From assembly GCA_951213105.1 (NCBI GenBank), contig OX578145.1:122077925-122141924 (forward strand): a stretch of 64,000 nucleotides of DNA. Direction: 5' to 3'. Of the stretch, positions 31,578 to 44,256 are shown one piece after another. Origin of the DNA: Amaurobius ferox (Eukaryota > Arthropoda > Arachnida > Araneae > Amaurobiidae). Position 1 is the first letter of the stretch. Every line of letters begins with the position of its first letter. The translations under genes and the position numbers were made by a program. Under the pieces are notes generated by a model, which did not search any database, was not told the DNA's origin, and worked only from the letters and a program-made list of their open reading frames with translations.

Positions 31578-31649
31578 CTGATTTATTGTTGTTGTTGAGA
31601 CCCAGACCGTCCGACCTACCAGAAAGGACTTGATGTATTGCGTTGGCAT
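31578..31649 (-). CDS. Candidate first coding exon of BAP18 (weak)
   Basis: On the minus strand an ATG at 31649-31647 opens 24 codons that end exactly in phase 0 at CAG followed by a perfect GTAAGT donor (31577-31572). The last residues read V-S-T-T-T-I-N-Q. The known BAP18 exon at 2736 begins in phase 0 with V-G-E-I-F, and vertebrate BAP18 has a short Ser/Thr-rich start (M-T-S-A-S-T-K) at this point, so the phase and composition fit. Against it: 17 extra residues precede the Ser/Thr stretch and the intron would be about 28.8 kb. A TATATA (31770-31765) and TCAGT initiator-like motifs (31732-31728 and nearby) lie upstream on the same strand. It may instead belong to another gene or be chance. 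Confidence 0.3.
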
Positions 31650-31798
31650 TTTAACTAACTGCATCCAGCACCCCAAGAAGCTCAGATATCGACTGAACTG
31701 ACTTAAAAACAGCGGTGTAATTGATCCACTGAATAAGTTGCTGTATGGTTTTGTACATGATGGCTATATAAGGAAAACTGGAGAACAATATGCATTGT

Positions 31799-31870
31799 TG
31801 TATATCCGTGGCTAGGCTTCCAGGGATATGGAAGTATATCCGTGGCTAGGCTTCCAGGGATATGGAAGTA
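31799..31870. repeat. Tandem duplication of about 35 bp
   Basis: TATATCCGTGGCTAGGCTTC plus CAGGGATATGGAAG occurs twice in direct succession with identical sequence, so the duplication is recent. Confidence 0.85.
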
Positions 31871-31908
31871 ATATATAGCCCTGGGTTGCTTCAACCAGTG
31901 AGTTGTTT

Positions 31909-32097
31909 TTATGAGTCCGCTATGTATTTCAAAAGAGTGTCATGCTCTGTCGGAAATAGACGACAGTCATTCTTTGGAGCATCTTGCGGAATGAGGTCCA
32001 AACTTGCGACTGAATAATGATACACTTGTGCGACGCCTGTTATTGTAAAATTGTGTTTTCCCACGGCTCTGAACTTTGGTAAAGAAAAGGGAACCAA
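31909..32097 (-). CDS. Short open frame, unrecognised (doubtful)
   Basis: A minus-strand frame reading V-P-F-S-L-P-K-F-R-A-V-G-K-H-N-F, then T-G-V-A-Q-V-Y-H-Y-S-V-A-S-L-D-L-I-P-Q-D, ending K-Y-I-A-D-S stop. Composition is protein-like, the local GC content is higher than in the flanks, and the frame stays open upstream for about ten codons. No family is recognised. It could be an exon of a gene upstream of the candidate at 31578 or a transposon fragment. Listed because its composition stands out. Confidence 0.22.
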   Translation of the reverse strand: MVPFSLPKFRAVGKHNFTITGVAQVYHYSVASLDLIPQDAPKNDCRLFPTEHDTLLKYIADS

Positions 32098-33593
32098 ATT
32101 ATAGAACGATTCAATCGGTGTTTTGCTTTACAGGGTACAAATATAAAGGAATATATCCCCCTCTTTAAGGGGCTATGCTGGTAAAATTATTACTGTTCTT
32201 CAGTAGTTGTACGCATTCAGCGCGGGTTTACACTCCAGATCAGTGGCCTAGCGAGAGATTTTTAACTGGGGAGGCTGAAAATTTGGAAAAAGAAATTTGG
32301 TATTACAAGTGAAATTTATATTGGAATTCGCATTTTCATAAGCTTTATTTCAATAAGTTTTATTTATTGGTGAATAAAATAAAATAATTTTACATAAAAA
32401 TGCAAAGAGTGGATGAAATGTACGAGATTTTAAAATGTCACCTATGTAAGATGAATGCCTACAAGATATAACATTTTAAATAGTTTCTAAATTATGATCT
32501 TTTACAATCATTTTATTAAATATGAAGTCATGGTCGCCCATAGGGGAGGTAAAGGGAAGCCACCCTCTCCCTTGGATATTCAATACAATAAAGGCGAGCA
32601 TCAAGCCAGTCGATATTGTACCCCATGTGCTTGAGTTTGTCCCCCCCCCCCCCCCTGGAAAAAGTTTTACAGGCGCCTATGTATGAAGTAGAAATATATT
32701 AGAATATTATTAGCAAGTGATAGAAAAAATATATCACTTTTGTAAAAATAAACAGCTAGAACTAACGAAATAAAGCAAATCAAAGCAGTGCCCTAAAAAT
32801 GGGTGAGAACACTGTAATCAATAATGTCCTTAAACAATTTTGTATATTAATTATATACAAATATATATATATATATACTATACTTTGAAAACTTGAAAAT
32901 ATCTTAACTACAATATGCTAAAAATTCGCTAGAAAATTATAAATGGCTTTTGTTTAACCGAAATTCTCGTGTAACGTGATTTTTAAAGGGAAATCGGATT
33001 TTTTCCTTCTAAAACTCCCAAATACGCAAACGAATGCTTCGCCATATTGTTACTGTGAATAAGTCTACTTCGTCTTGATATTTTCGTCTTGATATTTCTT
33101 CGTCTTGATATTGTTTAAATTTAGGTGAATGTTATGTTATTCGTGGAAAATGCCTCATATATTTTAGTATTACATATAACATTTTTCTGCGAAGATTAAT
33201 TAATAGAACCATGTTTGACCCAAAATGGCGGATCCATTAGCCTTTCCCAAGAAATTTTCATTCATGAAACGTCCCGTCCTATATTCAATCGTTGCCTTAA
33301 GTTACGCTGTTTATAAAGGATTGAAAATGAGGGGGGGGGGGGGGAATATACCAACATCTTTCTGAAAGTTAGCTAGTTCTAGCTTATAGCCAGGGCGGAA
33401 GAGTTTAACAGACGAGTTTAACAGCTTTCCTAATACTATTATTCTTTCAATGCACTGTGAAGGCTAGATGATTTCAGTTTCTAGATTAGATATGCTTTTT
33501 AATAGGAAAAATATTTAGAAACGTATCATTTTAAGTAAGTAAAGTGTAACAGTGTTTTAAAGAAAGACATGTATATTCGCAAAGTTATTTTAA

Positions 33594-34890
33594 ACAAGAA
33601 TGATCAATCATGCTTAAAGCATTGATTATGAAACACTTTCCAACTTCAATGCAATTTTATTTAAACATCTCTAAAATGCAATACATTCCTCGGTAATATT
33701 TTAAAACTTATCACAATACTACATTAATTTATTATATTTTAAAACTTAAACCTTCATCGAAAAAAATGAACTTCATTCACATGACGACATTGAAATATAA
33801 ATAGCCTGTTTTAAACATCTCTAAAATGCGATACATTCCTTGGTAATAATTTTAGAATTATCATAATACTACGATAATTTATTATATTTGAAAACTTCAT
33901 CGCAAACAACTGAAATTCATTCAAATGACGTCATAGAAAAAATAACACGTCTGGCTCTCTCTATAAAAGCAGCATTTCATTCATAAATAATTTCCCATTC
34001 ATTTCATTCATCACAATACTATAATAATTTATTTTATTTAAAAATTAAGACCATGAAGCTACAAGTAATTAAACTCTATGCTTAAAACTTCATCGAAAAA
34101 AATCGTCCTTCTCTTTGTAAAATCAATGAATATTTCATTCATATCAGCTATGCAGACACCATGAGCTAAATGATTTTGTGTTAAAGAAATACAGCAATTC
34201 TAATACAACTCATTCTACATATTTTGCTGTTAGCATTTTACATAAGTGAAAAATAGGCTTCGTTGTAGAAATAATCAAATTTGGATGATCATTTAAACTC
34301 AAATATATTGCAATTGCGTTGTTTCAGTATGTAGATGCACAGAATTTAAGCAAAAAAAAAGGTGGTTTTAGGACGGATACAACATTCAATATAAATTAAA
34401 AAGAACTTTAAAAATTACGATTTTGGGACAAGATGGATGCCATATTTCATTTTGAAGTGGATCACGTGATTTTTTCATATCATGGTCACGTGATCGCTTC
34501 ATATAAGAAGTGCAATTATTATTTTAATTTGTATTTAAAAAACTACTGAATATATTTCGAATTTTTTTTTACATATTTTATGTGACAATTTGAATATTAC
34601 CTAAAATTTTCGAAGCAATTTGTGAATTTTAAAGCCGCTGAAAAAATGTTTGAAAAATTAGATTCCATAGGGTTCAATGTATTTCATTTTTTCCACCCGG
34701 GTTCAATCCAAAACTAATTGGGTGATATTATTCATTTATATTCCCATAGGTCCTACAGACCGTCTGAACAACATACTAAAATTTCATTTTGATTAAGTTA
34801 TTTTTACGGCAGTTATCGTGCTAACGGACAGACAGACAGACAGAATGAACAAAGTCATAAACACTTTTCAACTTTGTTGTAAAGTGTTAA
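33594..34890 (+). repeat. Repeat B, copy 2
   Basis: Full-length copy from AACAAGAATGATCAATCATG to AAAGTGTTAA, with three GACA units. Head to tail with copy 3 after an 11-bp gap. Confidence 0.85.
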
Positions 34891-34901
34891 AAATATAATA
34901 A

Positions 34902-36154
34902 ACAAGAAAGATCAATCATACTCTAAAATGTAATACATTCCTCGGTAATATTTTAAAACTTCTCACAATAATTCATTGATTTATTATAGTTGAAAACTTA
35001 AACATTCATCCAAAAAAATGAACTTCATTCAAATGACGGCATTGAAATATAAATTGCCTGGTTTAAACATCTCTAAAATGTGATATATTACTCGGTAACA
35101 ATTTTAGAATTATCATAATACCACGATAATTTATTATATTTAAAAACTTCATCGAAAACAACTGAAATTCATTCAAATGACGTCATAGAAAAAATAACAC
35201 ACCTGGCTCTCTCTAAAAAAGCAGCATTTCATTCATAAATAATTTCCCATTCATGATGTCATTCATCACAATATTATAATAATTTATTTTATTTAAAAAT
35301 TAAGACCATGGAGCTATAAGTAATTTAACTCTATGCTTAAAACTTCATCGCAAAAAATCGTCCTTCTCTCGGTAAAATCAATGAATATTTCTTTCATATC
35401 AGCTATGCAGACTCCATGAGCTAAATCTTTTGCATTAAAAAAATACAGCAATTCCTATGCAACTCATCCTACATATTTTGCTGTTTACATTTCACATAAG
35501 TGAAAAATAGGCTTCGTTAGAGAAATAATCAAAGTTGGATGCTCATTTAAACTCAAATATATTGACATTGCGTTGTTTCAGTATGTAGATGCACAGAATT
35601 TAAGCGAAAATAAAGAGGTTTTACGACGAATACAACACTCAATATGAATTAAAAAGAACTTTAAAAATGACGATTTTGAGACAAGATGGATGCCGTATTA
35701 TATTTTGAAGTTGGTCACGTGATCGTTTCATATCATGGTCACGTGATCGCTTCATGTAAGAGGTGTAATTATTATTTTAATTTTTATTTAAAAAACTACT
35801 GAATATATTTCGCTGAATTTTTTTTTATATATTTTATGGAACAATTTGAATATTACCTAAAATTTTCGAAGCAATTTGTGAAATTTAAATCCGCTTAAAA
35901 AATGTTTGAAAAATTTGGTCCCATTGGGTTCGATGTATTTCATTTTTTCAACCCGGGTTCAATCCAAAACTAATTGGGTGATATTATTTATTTATATTCC
36001 CATAGATCCTACAGACCGTCTGAACAACATACTAAAATTTCATTTTGATTAAGTCATTTTTACGGTAGTTATCGTGCTAACGGACAGACAGACAGACAGA
36101 CAGACAGAATGAACAAAGTCATAAACACTTTTCAACTTTGTTGTAAAGTGTTAA
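34902..36154 (+). repeat. Repeat B, copy 3
   Basis: Starts AACAAGAAAGATCAATCATA, then lacks about 55 bp present in copies 1 and 2 (the GCATTGATTATGAAACAC segment). Ends GTAAAGTGTTAA with five GACA units. Confidence 0.85.
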
Positions 36155-36225
36155 TAAAAGTATCTTTAAATTAGATTTTAAACAAGAGGCACAGCTTCTG
36201 AGCCTCAATGGACGCTACGCCACTG

Positions 36226-37158
36226 CCCAGATAACCGTTAGAATGTAAATGTTACAACCTGTTGAGCACGGAGTCTCATCAAGTGATGGGTTTCAATTTA
36301 AATTGTGTCCATCAGGGAAATTTCGTATTATATTCGACGATAGATGAGTATTGGAAATATAAAATCTATGTTGTTTGCTGAAGAAAGTGCAATTGGCCTA
36401 CTTGTGTTATGGTTGTTGAAATTGTGATTGCATTTGGGTTATTCTGAAATTAAGTGTAAATTTAACAGCCAAAATTTCTTGACAAAGAAAAAGTTTTTTT
36501 CTTTTTTTTTTTTTCAAATGGCCAGGCACTGACAAAGAAAAAGTTAAAGTTTTATTATTTGTTTTATGTTTTTGTGTTTCTGTTAAGTCAACGAAGTTGT
36601 AGAAACCTAGAACAGAGGTCAAGAAAGCATTTTATATCAATAAAGATTAGTGTCACCTCCATGCCGCAATATTGCCATGGAGGTGATATATTTGGGGTTA
36701 AACTTCAAAATTTCATCACTTATGCACATAGCACACAGTCGTGCTGTTTAGATAACATAAAAAAGCACAATTCAGAACAATCTATATAAATAATTATTTT
36801 TTATTTTGAAAACTGGCATAATTAATGAAGCCATGGAGGTGACATTAGATAAAACTCACCATTTTTATAAGTATTTTGAATTAAACATGGAGGAAATGAT
36901 AGTACTTACTTCTCAAAATAGATAGATCGCCAGCAAAATGGTTAACTCTAGCTTTATCTCACTGTAAAGATTCTTGACTTTGCTGCCTTCTAGGGTATTA
37001 TTGTGGAATTATAAAAATTTTCATATAGGGGATCACAATTCTGGAGACTACACTTTACGAGTTCACAAAAAAATATTTTTATTATTTTCAACCCTTTTTT
37101 CAAAAAATGAAGAAAATAATGCTTCTTAATTAATTTTGATTCCTTTATTTAGTGGTTT
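36226..37158. repeat. Sequence flanking element C (repeat D), then unassigned
   Basis: 36226-36480 (CAGATAACCGTTAGAATGTA, then ACCTGTTGAGCACGGAGTCTC) is repeated in diverged form at 46120-46345, where element C is absent; together with 32140-32240 it forms one older repeat, 'D'. The rest has no gene; the 71- and 76-codon frames over 36407-36789 overlap on opposite strands and are not convincing. Confidence 0.6.
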
Positions 37159-37301
37159 TACTTTCCTTATATACATAATGTATAAGGAAAGTATTGTGAC
37201 GGGGTCGAAAATTCGAATTCGAGTTTTCGACGGGAAAGCACGTTTCAAGCATCCCTGATCACGAATCAAACATTTTTGAAGTGATGTCTGTGTGTGTGAA
37301 A

Positions 37302-37338
<37 letters not shown>

Positions 37339-38027
37339 TCTGTGGAGACGATAACTGACGAACGAATAGACCGATTCGAACGAAATTTGGTACAGAAATC
37401 ACAATCCATAAACACTGGAAGTCTATTGTTTTTATACACAATCGAATGTTCGGAAACCCCCTAAATTTTTTTCGAGTGAAATTTCGAAAAAATCGTCAAA
37501 AAATCAAAACCACTAATAAAGTTACGAAACTGGACATTTCTTATGTAATTTTTCATTAGAAAACGATTGACATAAATTTTAGAACGCTAACATGAACCGT
37601 TCTCGAGATATTGCACATTTTTCAAAAAAATTATCAAAAAGTCATATAAAATAAAAAAAAATTCCAATTGAGAAACACGTTCACTTTTCATATATAATAC
37701 CATGCGATAAATTGGGTGACATCATTCTCGTGGATCTTGCTCGTTCCATTCATGAAGACAGATACTTTGAGTAATACTTTTGTATTTGAACGCCAATAGT
37801 CATTTATCTGCTGTAAGAATAACTTATTTCTTCGTCCATAACGCTTGGCGAAATTTTGGTGACGAATTTGGCGGAATGTCGCCAACTTGGCGAATTTTTT
37901 AAAGGTTGCCAAATTGACGAAAATCTCGCCAAATGGATAAAAATGACGCTAAATCAATGAAAATGACGACTAATTGTCGAAAATTCAATATCTTGGAAAG
38001 AATATACTGTAAAAAAAAACCTATTAC
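37159..38027 (+). repeat. Repeat A, copy 1 (array member)
   Basis: Reference description of repeat A. The left end is a hairpin: ACTTTCCTTATA, short loop, GTATAAGGAAAGT. Then TATTGTGACGGGGTCG, a second near-palindrome (TCGAAAATTCGAATTCGA, then GTTTTCGA), a conserved block to GTGATGTCTG, a (TG)n tract, and GGAGACGATAACTGACGAAC. The remaining 600 bp include TTCTCGAGATATTGCACATT and a cluster of TTGGCGA/TCGCCAA motifs. A complete right end is CATGTGTTGCCCACATCAG preceded by TATATAAGGAAAGT, which inverts the left-end sequence. No coding capacity; the His-Thr frames are translations of the (TG)n tract. This copy is cut short at the right, where copy 2 begins. Confidence 0.85.
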
Positions 38028-38977
38028 ATTCCTTATATACATAATGTATAAGGAAAGTATTGTGACGGGGTCGAAAATTCGAAATCGAGTTTTCGACGGG
38101 AGAGCACGCTTCAAGCATCCCTGATCACGAATCAAACATTTTTGAAGTGATGTCTGAGTGTGTGTGTGTGTGTGTGTGTGTGAAAGTATGTGTGTGTGTG
38201 TGTGTCAGTGAGACCGTGGAGACGATAACTGACGAACGAATGGACCGATTTAAACCAAATTTGGTACAAAAATCACAATCCGTAAACACTGGAAGCCTTT
38301 TGTTTCTATACGTAATCGAATGTTCAGAGCCCCCCTAAATTTTCGAATAAAATTTTGAAAAAATCGTCAAAAAATCAAAACCACTAATAAAGTTACTCAA
38401 ATAGGCATTTCTTATGTAATTTCTTATTAGAAAACGATTGACATAAATTTTTGAACGCTAACATGAATCGTTCTCGAGATATTGCACATTTTTCAAAAGA
38501 ATTATTAAAGAGTCATATAAAATAATAAAAAAATATTTCCTATTGAGAAACATGTTCATTTTTCATATGCAATACCATGCGCTAAATTGGGTGACATCAT
38601 TCTCGTGGATCTAGCTCGTTCCATTCATGAAAAAATATACTTTGAGTAATACTTTTGTATTTGAACGCAAATAGTCATTTATCAGCTGTAAGAACAACTT
38701 ATTTCTTCGTCCATAACGCTTGGCGAGATTTTGGCGACGAATTTGGCGGAATGTCGCCAACTTTGCGACTTTTTGAAATGTTGCCAAATTAGCGAAAATC
38801 TCACCAAATGGATGGAAATGACGCTAAATCAATGAAAATGACGACTAATTGTCGAAAATTCATTAACTTAGAAAGAATATTAGTATTTACTATAAGAAAA
38901 ACCTATTTTTTTACTGTAAAAGTAGAAATTCATTACATTATATAAGGAAAGTCATGTGTTGCCCACTTCAGATTTTA
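38028..38977 (+). repeat. Repeat A, copy 2
   Basis: Complete, same orientation, directly abutting copy 1; (TG)n tract in two blocks separated by AAAGTA. Ends GTTGCCCACTTCAGATTTT. Confidence 0.85.
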
Positions 38978-39990
38978 TACATAATGTATAAGGAAATTCT
39001 TGTGACGGGGTCGAAAATTCGAATTCGAGTTTTCGACGGGAGAACACGTTTCAAGCATCCCTGATCACGAATCAAACATTTTTGAAGTGATGTCTGTGTG
39101 TGTGTGTGTGTGTCAGTGAGTCTGTGGAGACGATAACTGATGAACGAATGGACCGATTCAAACCAAATTTGGTACAAAAAACCCAATCCGTAAACACTGG
39201 AAGCCTATTGCTTTTATACGGAACATTCAGAACCCCCCTAAATTTTCGAATGAAATTTTGAAAAAATCGTCAAAACCACTAATAAAGTTATGTAGTAATA
39301 ATATAAAGTTATCAAAACCACTAATAAAGTTATGCAAATAGACATTTCTTATGTAATGTTTCATTAGAAAACGATTGACATATATTTTAGAACGCTAACA
39401 TGGACCGTTCTCGAGATATTGCACATTTTTCAAAAAAATTATCAAAAAGTCATATAAAATAGAAAAAAAATATTTCCTATTGAGAAACATGTTCACTTTT
39501 CATATGTAATACCATGCGATAAATTGAGTGACATCATTCTCGTGAATCTAGCTCGTGCCATTCATGAAAAAAGATAATTTGAGTGATACTTTTGTATTTG
39601 AACGCCAATAGTCATTTATCTGCTGTAAGAATAACTTATTTCGTCGTATATAACGCTTGGCGAGATTTTAGCGACAAATTTGGTCAAAATGTCGCCAACT
39701 TGGCGACTTTTTGAAATGTTGTCAAATTAACGAAAATATAGCTAAATGGATAAAAATGACGCTAAATCAATGAAAATGACGATCAATTGTCGGAAATTCA
39801 ATATCTTGGAAAGAAGATTAGTATCTAGCATAAGAAAAACCTATTTCTTTTACTGTAAAAGTAGTAAATTCATTACATTATATAAGGAAAGTCATGTGTT
39901 GCCCACGTCAGATTTTTTTTTACTGTAAATGTAGTAAATTCATTACATTATATAAGGAAAGTCATGTGTTGCCCACATCAGATTTTTTCT
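38978..39990 (+). repeat. Repeat A, copy 3, with duplicated right end
   Basis: Lacks the left arm of the terminal hairpin (starts ACATAATGTATAAGGAAATT) because it abuts copy 2. The right-end segment (TGTAAA-GTAGTAAATTCATTAC to CACATCAGATTTT) is present twice, ending at about 39919 and again at 39987. Confidence 0.82.
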
Positions 39991-40029
39991 TATATTTAAG
40001 AAGAAATAGCTACAATATTATACAAAAAA

Positions 40030-41216
40030 ATATCTGATGTGGGCAGCACATGACTTTCCTCATATAATGCAATGGATTTATTAGTTTTACAGACAAAAAT
40101 AATGTATATGATCCACGGCACTGTGTCTTTATTGTTGAATTGTGCATTTGGTGACTTTCCGGATGACAACATGTAAAACCAATTCAAAACACTTAATTAA
40201 CTTATACTTCGCGCAACTTTAAATAAATAATCAACGATATTGATACCATCCTTAATAAACGATATAGTCCATATATTAAAATACTTTAATAATTACGTCA
40301 CCAATTAGGCATCATTTTCATTAATTTAACGTCATTTTTTCAATTTTAACGATATTTTTGTCAATCTAGGGGGGGGGGGGGATATCACCCAGTTGGCAAT
40401 ACTTTGCTAAAATATTCGCTAAGTTTATCAAATGCATCACCAAGTGTTACAGACAAACGGAGAGAAGGGTATTTCTTATATACTAGAAGGTATGCCAGTC
40501 ATATGACGGAAATCAGAATTTGCGAGACATTACTACCCATTTGGCGTGATTTTGATCAATATGGCGACATTTTTATCATATTAGCAACATTTAAACTAGT
40601 CGTCAGTTTGGCGACGTCCCGCTAAATCTCTCGCCAAGCGTTACGGACGGACGGTGAATTATGTTATTCTTATAGTCTACGCTTATGTCCTTTCCAAGAT
40701 ATTGAACCTTTATCTAGTCATCATTTTAATCAATTTGGAGACATTTTCGTTAATTTGGCAATATTTAAAAAAACGCCAAGTTGGCGACATTCAGTCAAAA
40801 TCTCGCCAATCGTTATGGACGGAGAAATAAATTATTCTTGTAGCAAATAAATGAAAATTGGTGTCCAAATACAAAAGCATTACTTAAAGTACTTTTTGTC
40901 GTGAATGGAACTAGCTAAATCCACAAGAATGATGTCACCAAATTTATCGCATGATATTACTTATAGAATGTGAACATATTTCACAATAGGTAATATTTAA
41001 TTTTTATATGATTTTTTGATAATTTTTTTGAAAAATGTGCAATATCTCGAGAACGTTTCATGCTAGCTTTCTAAAATTTATGTCAATCGTTTTTTAATGA
41101 AAATTACATAAGAAATGACTATTTACGTAACTTTATTAAAGGTTTCAATTGTTTTATGTTTTTTTCAAAATTTCACTCGAACATTTAGGGGTTCTGAACA
41201 TCCGATTGCGTATAAA
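40030..41216 (-). repeat. Repeat A long variant, inverted copy 4
   Basis: Starts at CTGATGTGGGCAGCACATGA and carries an extra internal block (about 40090-40680, including a G-run at 40370) found in only one other copy, 44257-45768, in opposite orientation. Truncated at the right where copy 5 begins, before the (TG)n tract and hairpin. Confidence 0.78.
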
Positions 41217-42121
41217 AAAAATCTGATGTGGGCAACACATGACTTTCCTTATATAATGTAATTAATTTACTACGTTTACAGTAAAAAAAAGTAGGTTTTT
41301 CTTATAGTAGATACTAATATTCTCTCCAAGATATTAAATTTTCGACAATTAGTCGTCATTTTTATCCATTTGGCGAGATTTTCGTTAATTTGGCAACATT
41401 TCAAAAAGTCGCCAAGTTGGCTACATTCCGCCAAAATCTCGCCAAGCGTTATGCACTAAGAAATAAGTTATTCTTACAGCAGATAAATGACTATTGGCGT
41501 TCAAACACAAAAGTAAATTTTTTCATGAATGGAATGTGCTAGTTCCACGAGAATGATGTAACCCAATTTATCGCATGGTATTAGATATGAAAAGTGAACA
41601 TGTTTCTCAATAGGAATTTTTTTTTATATGACTTTTTGTTAATTTTTTTTTAAAAAATGAACAATATCTCGAGAACGGTTCATGTTAGCGTTCTAAAATT
41701 TATGTCAATCGTTTTCTAATGAAAAATTACATAAGAAATGTCTATTTGCGTAACTTTATTAGTGGTTTTGATTTTTTGACGATTTTTTCAAAATTTCATT
41801 CGAAAATTTAGGGGGCTTCTTAACATTCGATTGCACATAAAAGCAATAGGCTTCCAGTGTTTACGGATTGTGATTTTTGTACCAAATTTGGTTCGAATCG
41901 GACCATTCGTTCGTCAGTTATCGTCTCCACAGACTCACTGACACACACACACACACATACTTTCACACACACACACACACATACACACACACAGACATCA
42001 CTTCAAAAATGTTTGATTCGTGATCAGGGATGCTTGAAACGTGCTCTCCCGTCGAAAACTCGAATTCGAATTTTCGACCCTGTCACAATACTTTCCTTAT
42101 ACATTATGTATATAAGGAAAG
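41217..42121 (-). repeat. Repeat A, copy 5, inverted
   Basis: Complete, from AATCTGATGTGGGCAACACA to the hairpin TATATAAGGAAAGT at 42108-42121. Confidence 0.85.
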
Positions 42122-42358
42122 TAACAATAGGCTTCCAGTATTCATGAATTGTAATTTTTGTACCAAATTTTGTTCGATTCGTTCCATTCGTTCGTCAGTT
42201 ATCGTCTCCACAGTCTCACTGACACACACACACACACACACACACACAGATATAATCTCAAAAACGTCTGATTCGTGTTCAGGGATGCTTAAAACGTGCT
42301 CTCCCGTCGAAAATTCGAATTACTTTCCTTATACATTATATGTATATAAGGAAAGTAG
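42122..42358 (-). repeat. Repeat A, copy 6, partial, inverted
   Basis: Only the last 240 bp: ATAGGCTTCCAGTATTCATG, the ACGATAACTG box, the (TG)n tract and the hairpin. The sequence between the palindrome and the hairpin is deleted. Confidence 0.8.
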
Positions 42359-42411
42359 CAATCGCGTGGGGGCGTACCAAGGCGGTGACATCTAGTATGT
42401 TTCGAAATATT

Positions 42412-43253
42412 ACTTTCCTTATATACATATTATGTGTAAGGAAAGTACTGTGACGGGGTCGAAAATTTGAATTCGAGTTTTCGACGGGAGAGCACGTTTC
42501 AAGCATCCCTGAAAACGAAACAGACGTTTTTGAGATGATGTCTGCGTGTGTGTGTGTGTGTCAGTGAGTCTGTGGAGACGATAACTGACGAACGAATGGA
42601 ATGAATCGAACAAAATTTGGTACAAAAATTACAATCCATGAATATTGGAAGCCTATTGATTTTAAACGCAATCGCATGTTCAGAACCCCCTAAATTTTCG
42701 AGTGAAATGTTGAAAAAATCAGAAAAAAATTAAAACCTTTTCTAAAGTTACAAAAACAGTCATTTCTTATGTACATTTTTTTTTTTATCAGAAAACGATT
42801 AAAATAAATTTTAGAACGCTAGCATGAACCGTTCTCGAGATATTGTGCATTTAAAAAAATATCAAAAAACCATATAAAATTAAAACAAATATTACCTACT
42901 GTTGAAATATGTTCATTTTTCATAAAATATCATGCGATAAATTGGGTGATATCATTCTCGCGGATCTAACTAGTTCCATTCATGAGAAAATATACTTTAG
43001 GTAATACTTTTGTATTTTTGACGCCAATAGTCATTTATCTGTTATAAGAATAACTTATTTCTCCGTCCATAACGTTTGGCCAGATTTTGGCGACGAATTT
43101 GGCGAAATGTCGTCATCTTGGCGACTTTTTTAAATGTTGCCAAATTAGTAATCAAATGGATAAAAATGACGCTAAATCAATGAAAATGACAACTCATCGC
43201 CGAAAATTCAATATCTTGCTAAGAATATAAGTATTTACTATAAGAAAAACCTA
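42412..43253 (+). repeat. Repeat A, copy 7
   Basis: Starts with a variant hairpin (TATATACATATTATGTGTAAG) and is truncated on the right, where copy 8 begins. Confidence 0.82.
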
Positions 43254-43423
43254 TTACTTTCCTTATATACATAATGTATAAGGAAAGTATTGTGACGGGG
43301 TCGAAAATTCGAATTCGAGTTTTCGACGGGAGAGCACGTTTCAAGCATCCCTGATCACGAATCAAACATTTTCGAAGTGATGTCTGTGTGTGTGTGTGCG
43401 TGTGTATGTGTGTGTGTGTGAAA

Positions 43424-43478
<55 letters not shown>

Positions 43479-44255
43479 AGTGGGTCTGTGGAGACGATAA
43501 CTGACGAACGAATGGACCGATTCGAACCAAATTTGGTACAAAAATCACAATCCGTAAACACTGGAAGCCTATTGTTTTTATACGCAATCGAATGTTCAGA
43601 ACCCCCCTAAATTTTCGAATGAAAATTTGAAAAAATCGTCAAAAAATCAAAACCACTAATAAAGTTACGCAAAAAGACATTTCTTATGTAATTTTTCATT
43701 AGAAAACGATTGACATAAATTTTAGAACGCTAGCATGAACCGTTCTCGAGATATTGCACATTTTTCAAAAAAAATATCAAAAAGTCATATAAAATTGAAA
43801 AAAAATCTTGTTGAGAAACATGTTCACTTTTCATATGTAATACCATGCGATAAATTGGGTGACATCATTCTCGTAGATGTAGCTTGTTCCATTCATGAAA
43901 AAAGATACTTTGAGTAATACTTTTGTATTTGAACGCCAATAATCATTTATCTGCTGTCAGAATAACTTATTCCTTCGTCCATAACGCTTGGCGAGATTTT
44001 GGCGACAAAATTGGCGGAATGTCGCCAACTTGGCGACTTTTTGAAATGTTGCCAAATTAACGAAAATCTCGCCAAATGGATAAAAATGACGCTAAATCAA
44101 TGAAAATGACCACTAATTGTCGAAAATTCAATATCTTGGAAAGAATATTAGTATCTTCTATAAGAAAAACCTATTTTTTTTTTATTTTTACTGTAACAGT
44201 AGTAAATTCATTACATTATATAAGGAAAGTCATGTGTTGCCCACATCAGATTTTT
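43254..44255 (+). repeat. Repeat A, copy 8
   Basis: Complete. It has the longest (TG)n tract of the family here (about 43385-43480), broken once by AAAGTA. Confidence 0.85.
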
Positions 44256-44256
44256 T

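Larger units (their letters stand above)
32241..36225. mobile_element. hAT-like noncoding element C, copy 1, carrying two repeat B copies
   Basis: Ends are CAGTGGCCTAGCG (32241-32253) and CGCTACGCCACTG (36213-36225), inverted repeats of 13 bp with one mismatch, of the CAGTGGCGTAGC type common in hAT elements. CTCCAGAT precedes and CCCAGATA follows, sharing CCAGAT as a decayed target duplication. The flanking sequence reappears without the element at 46.12 kb. The interior is noncoding and is repeated at 59761-63153. Two repeat B copies (33594-34890 and 34902-36154) are inserted near its right end, leaving about 1.4 kb of own sequence. A C15 run lies at 32640-32654 and a G-run near 33330. Confidence 0.75.

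Noticed and set aside
32640..32654. C15 homopolymer and other C/G runs (33330, 40370, 53788)
   Set aside because: Simple homopolymers within repeats; length is unreliable in assemblies and no function is implied.
37259..37441. His-Thr-rich open frames over (TG)n tracts, here and at many repeat A copies
   Set aside because: They are translations of a microsatellite inside a noncoding repeat; the frame varies between copies and flanking residues are not conserved as protein.
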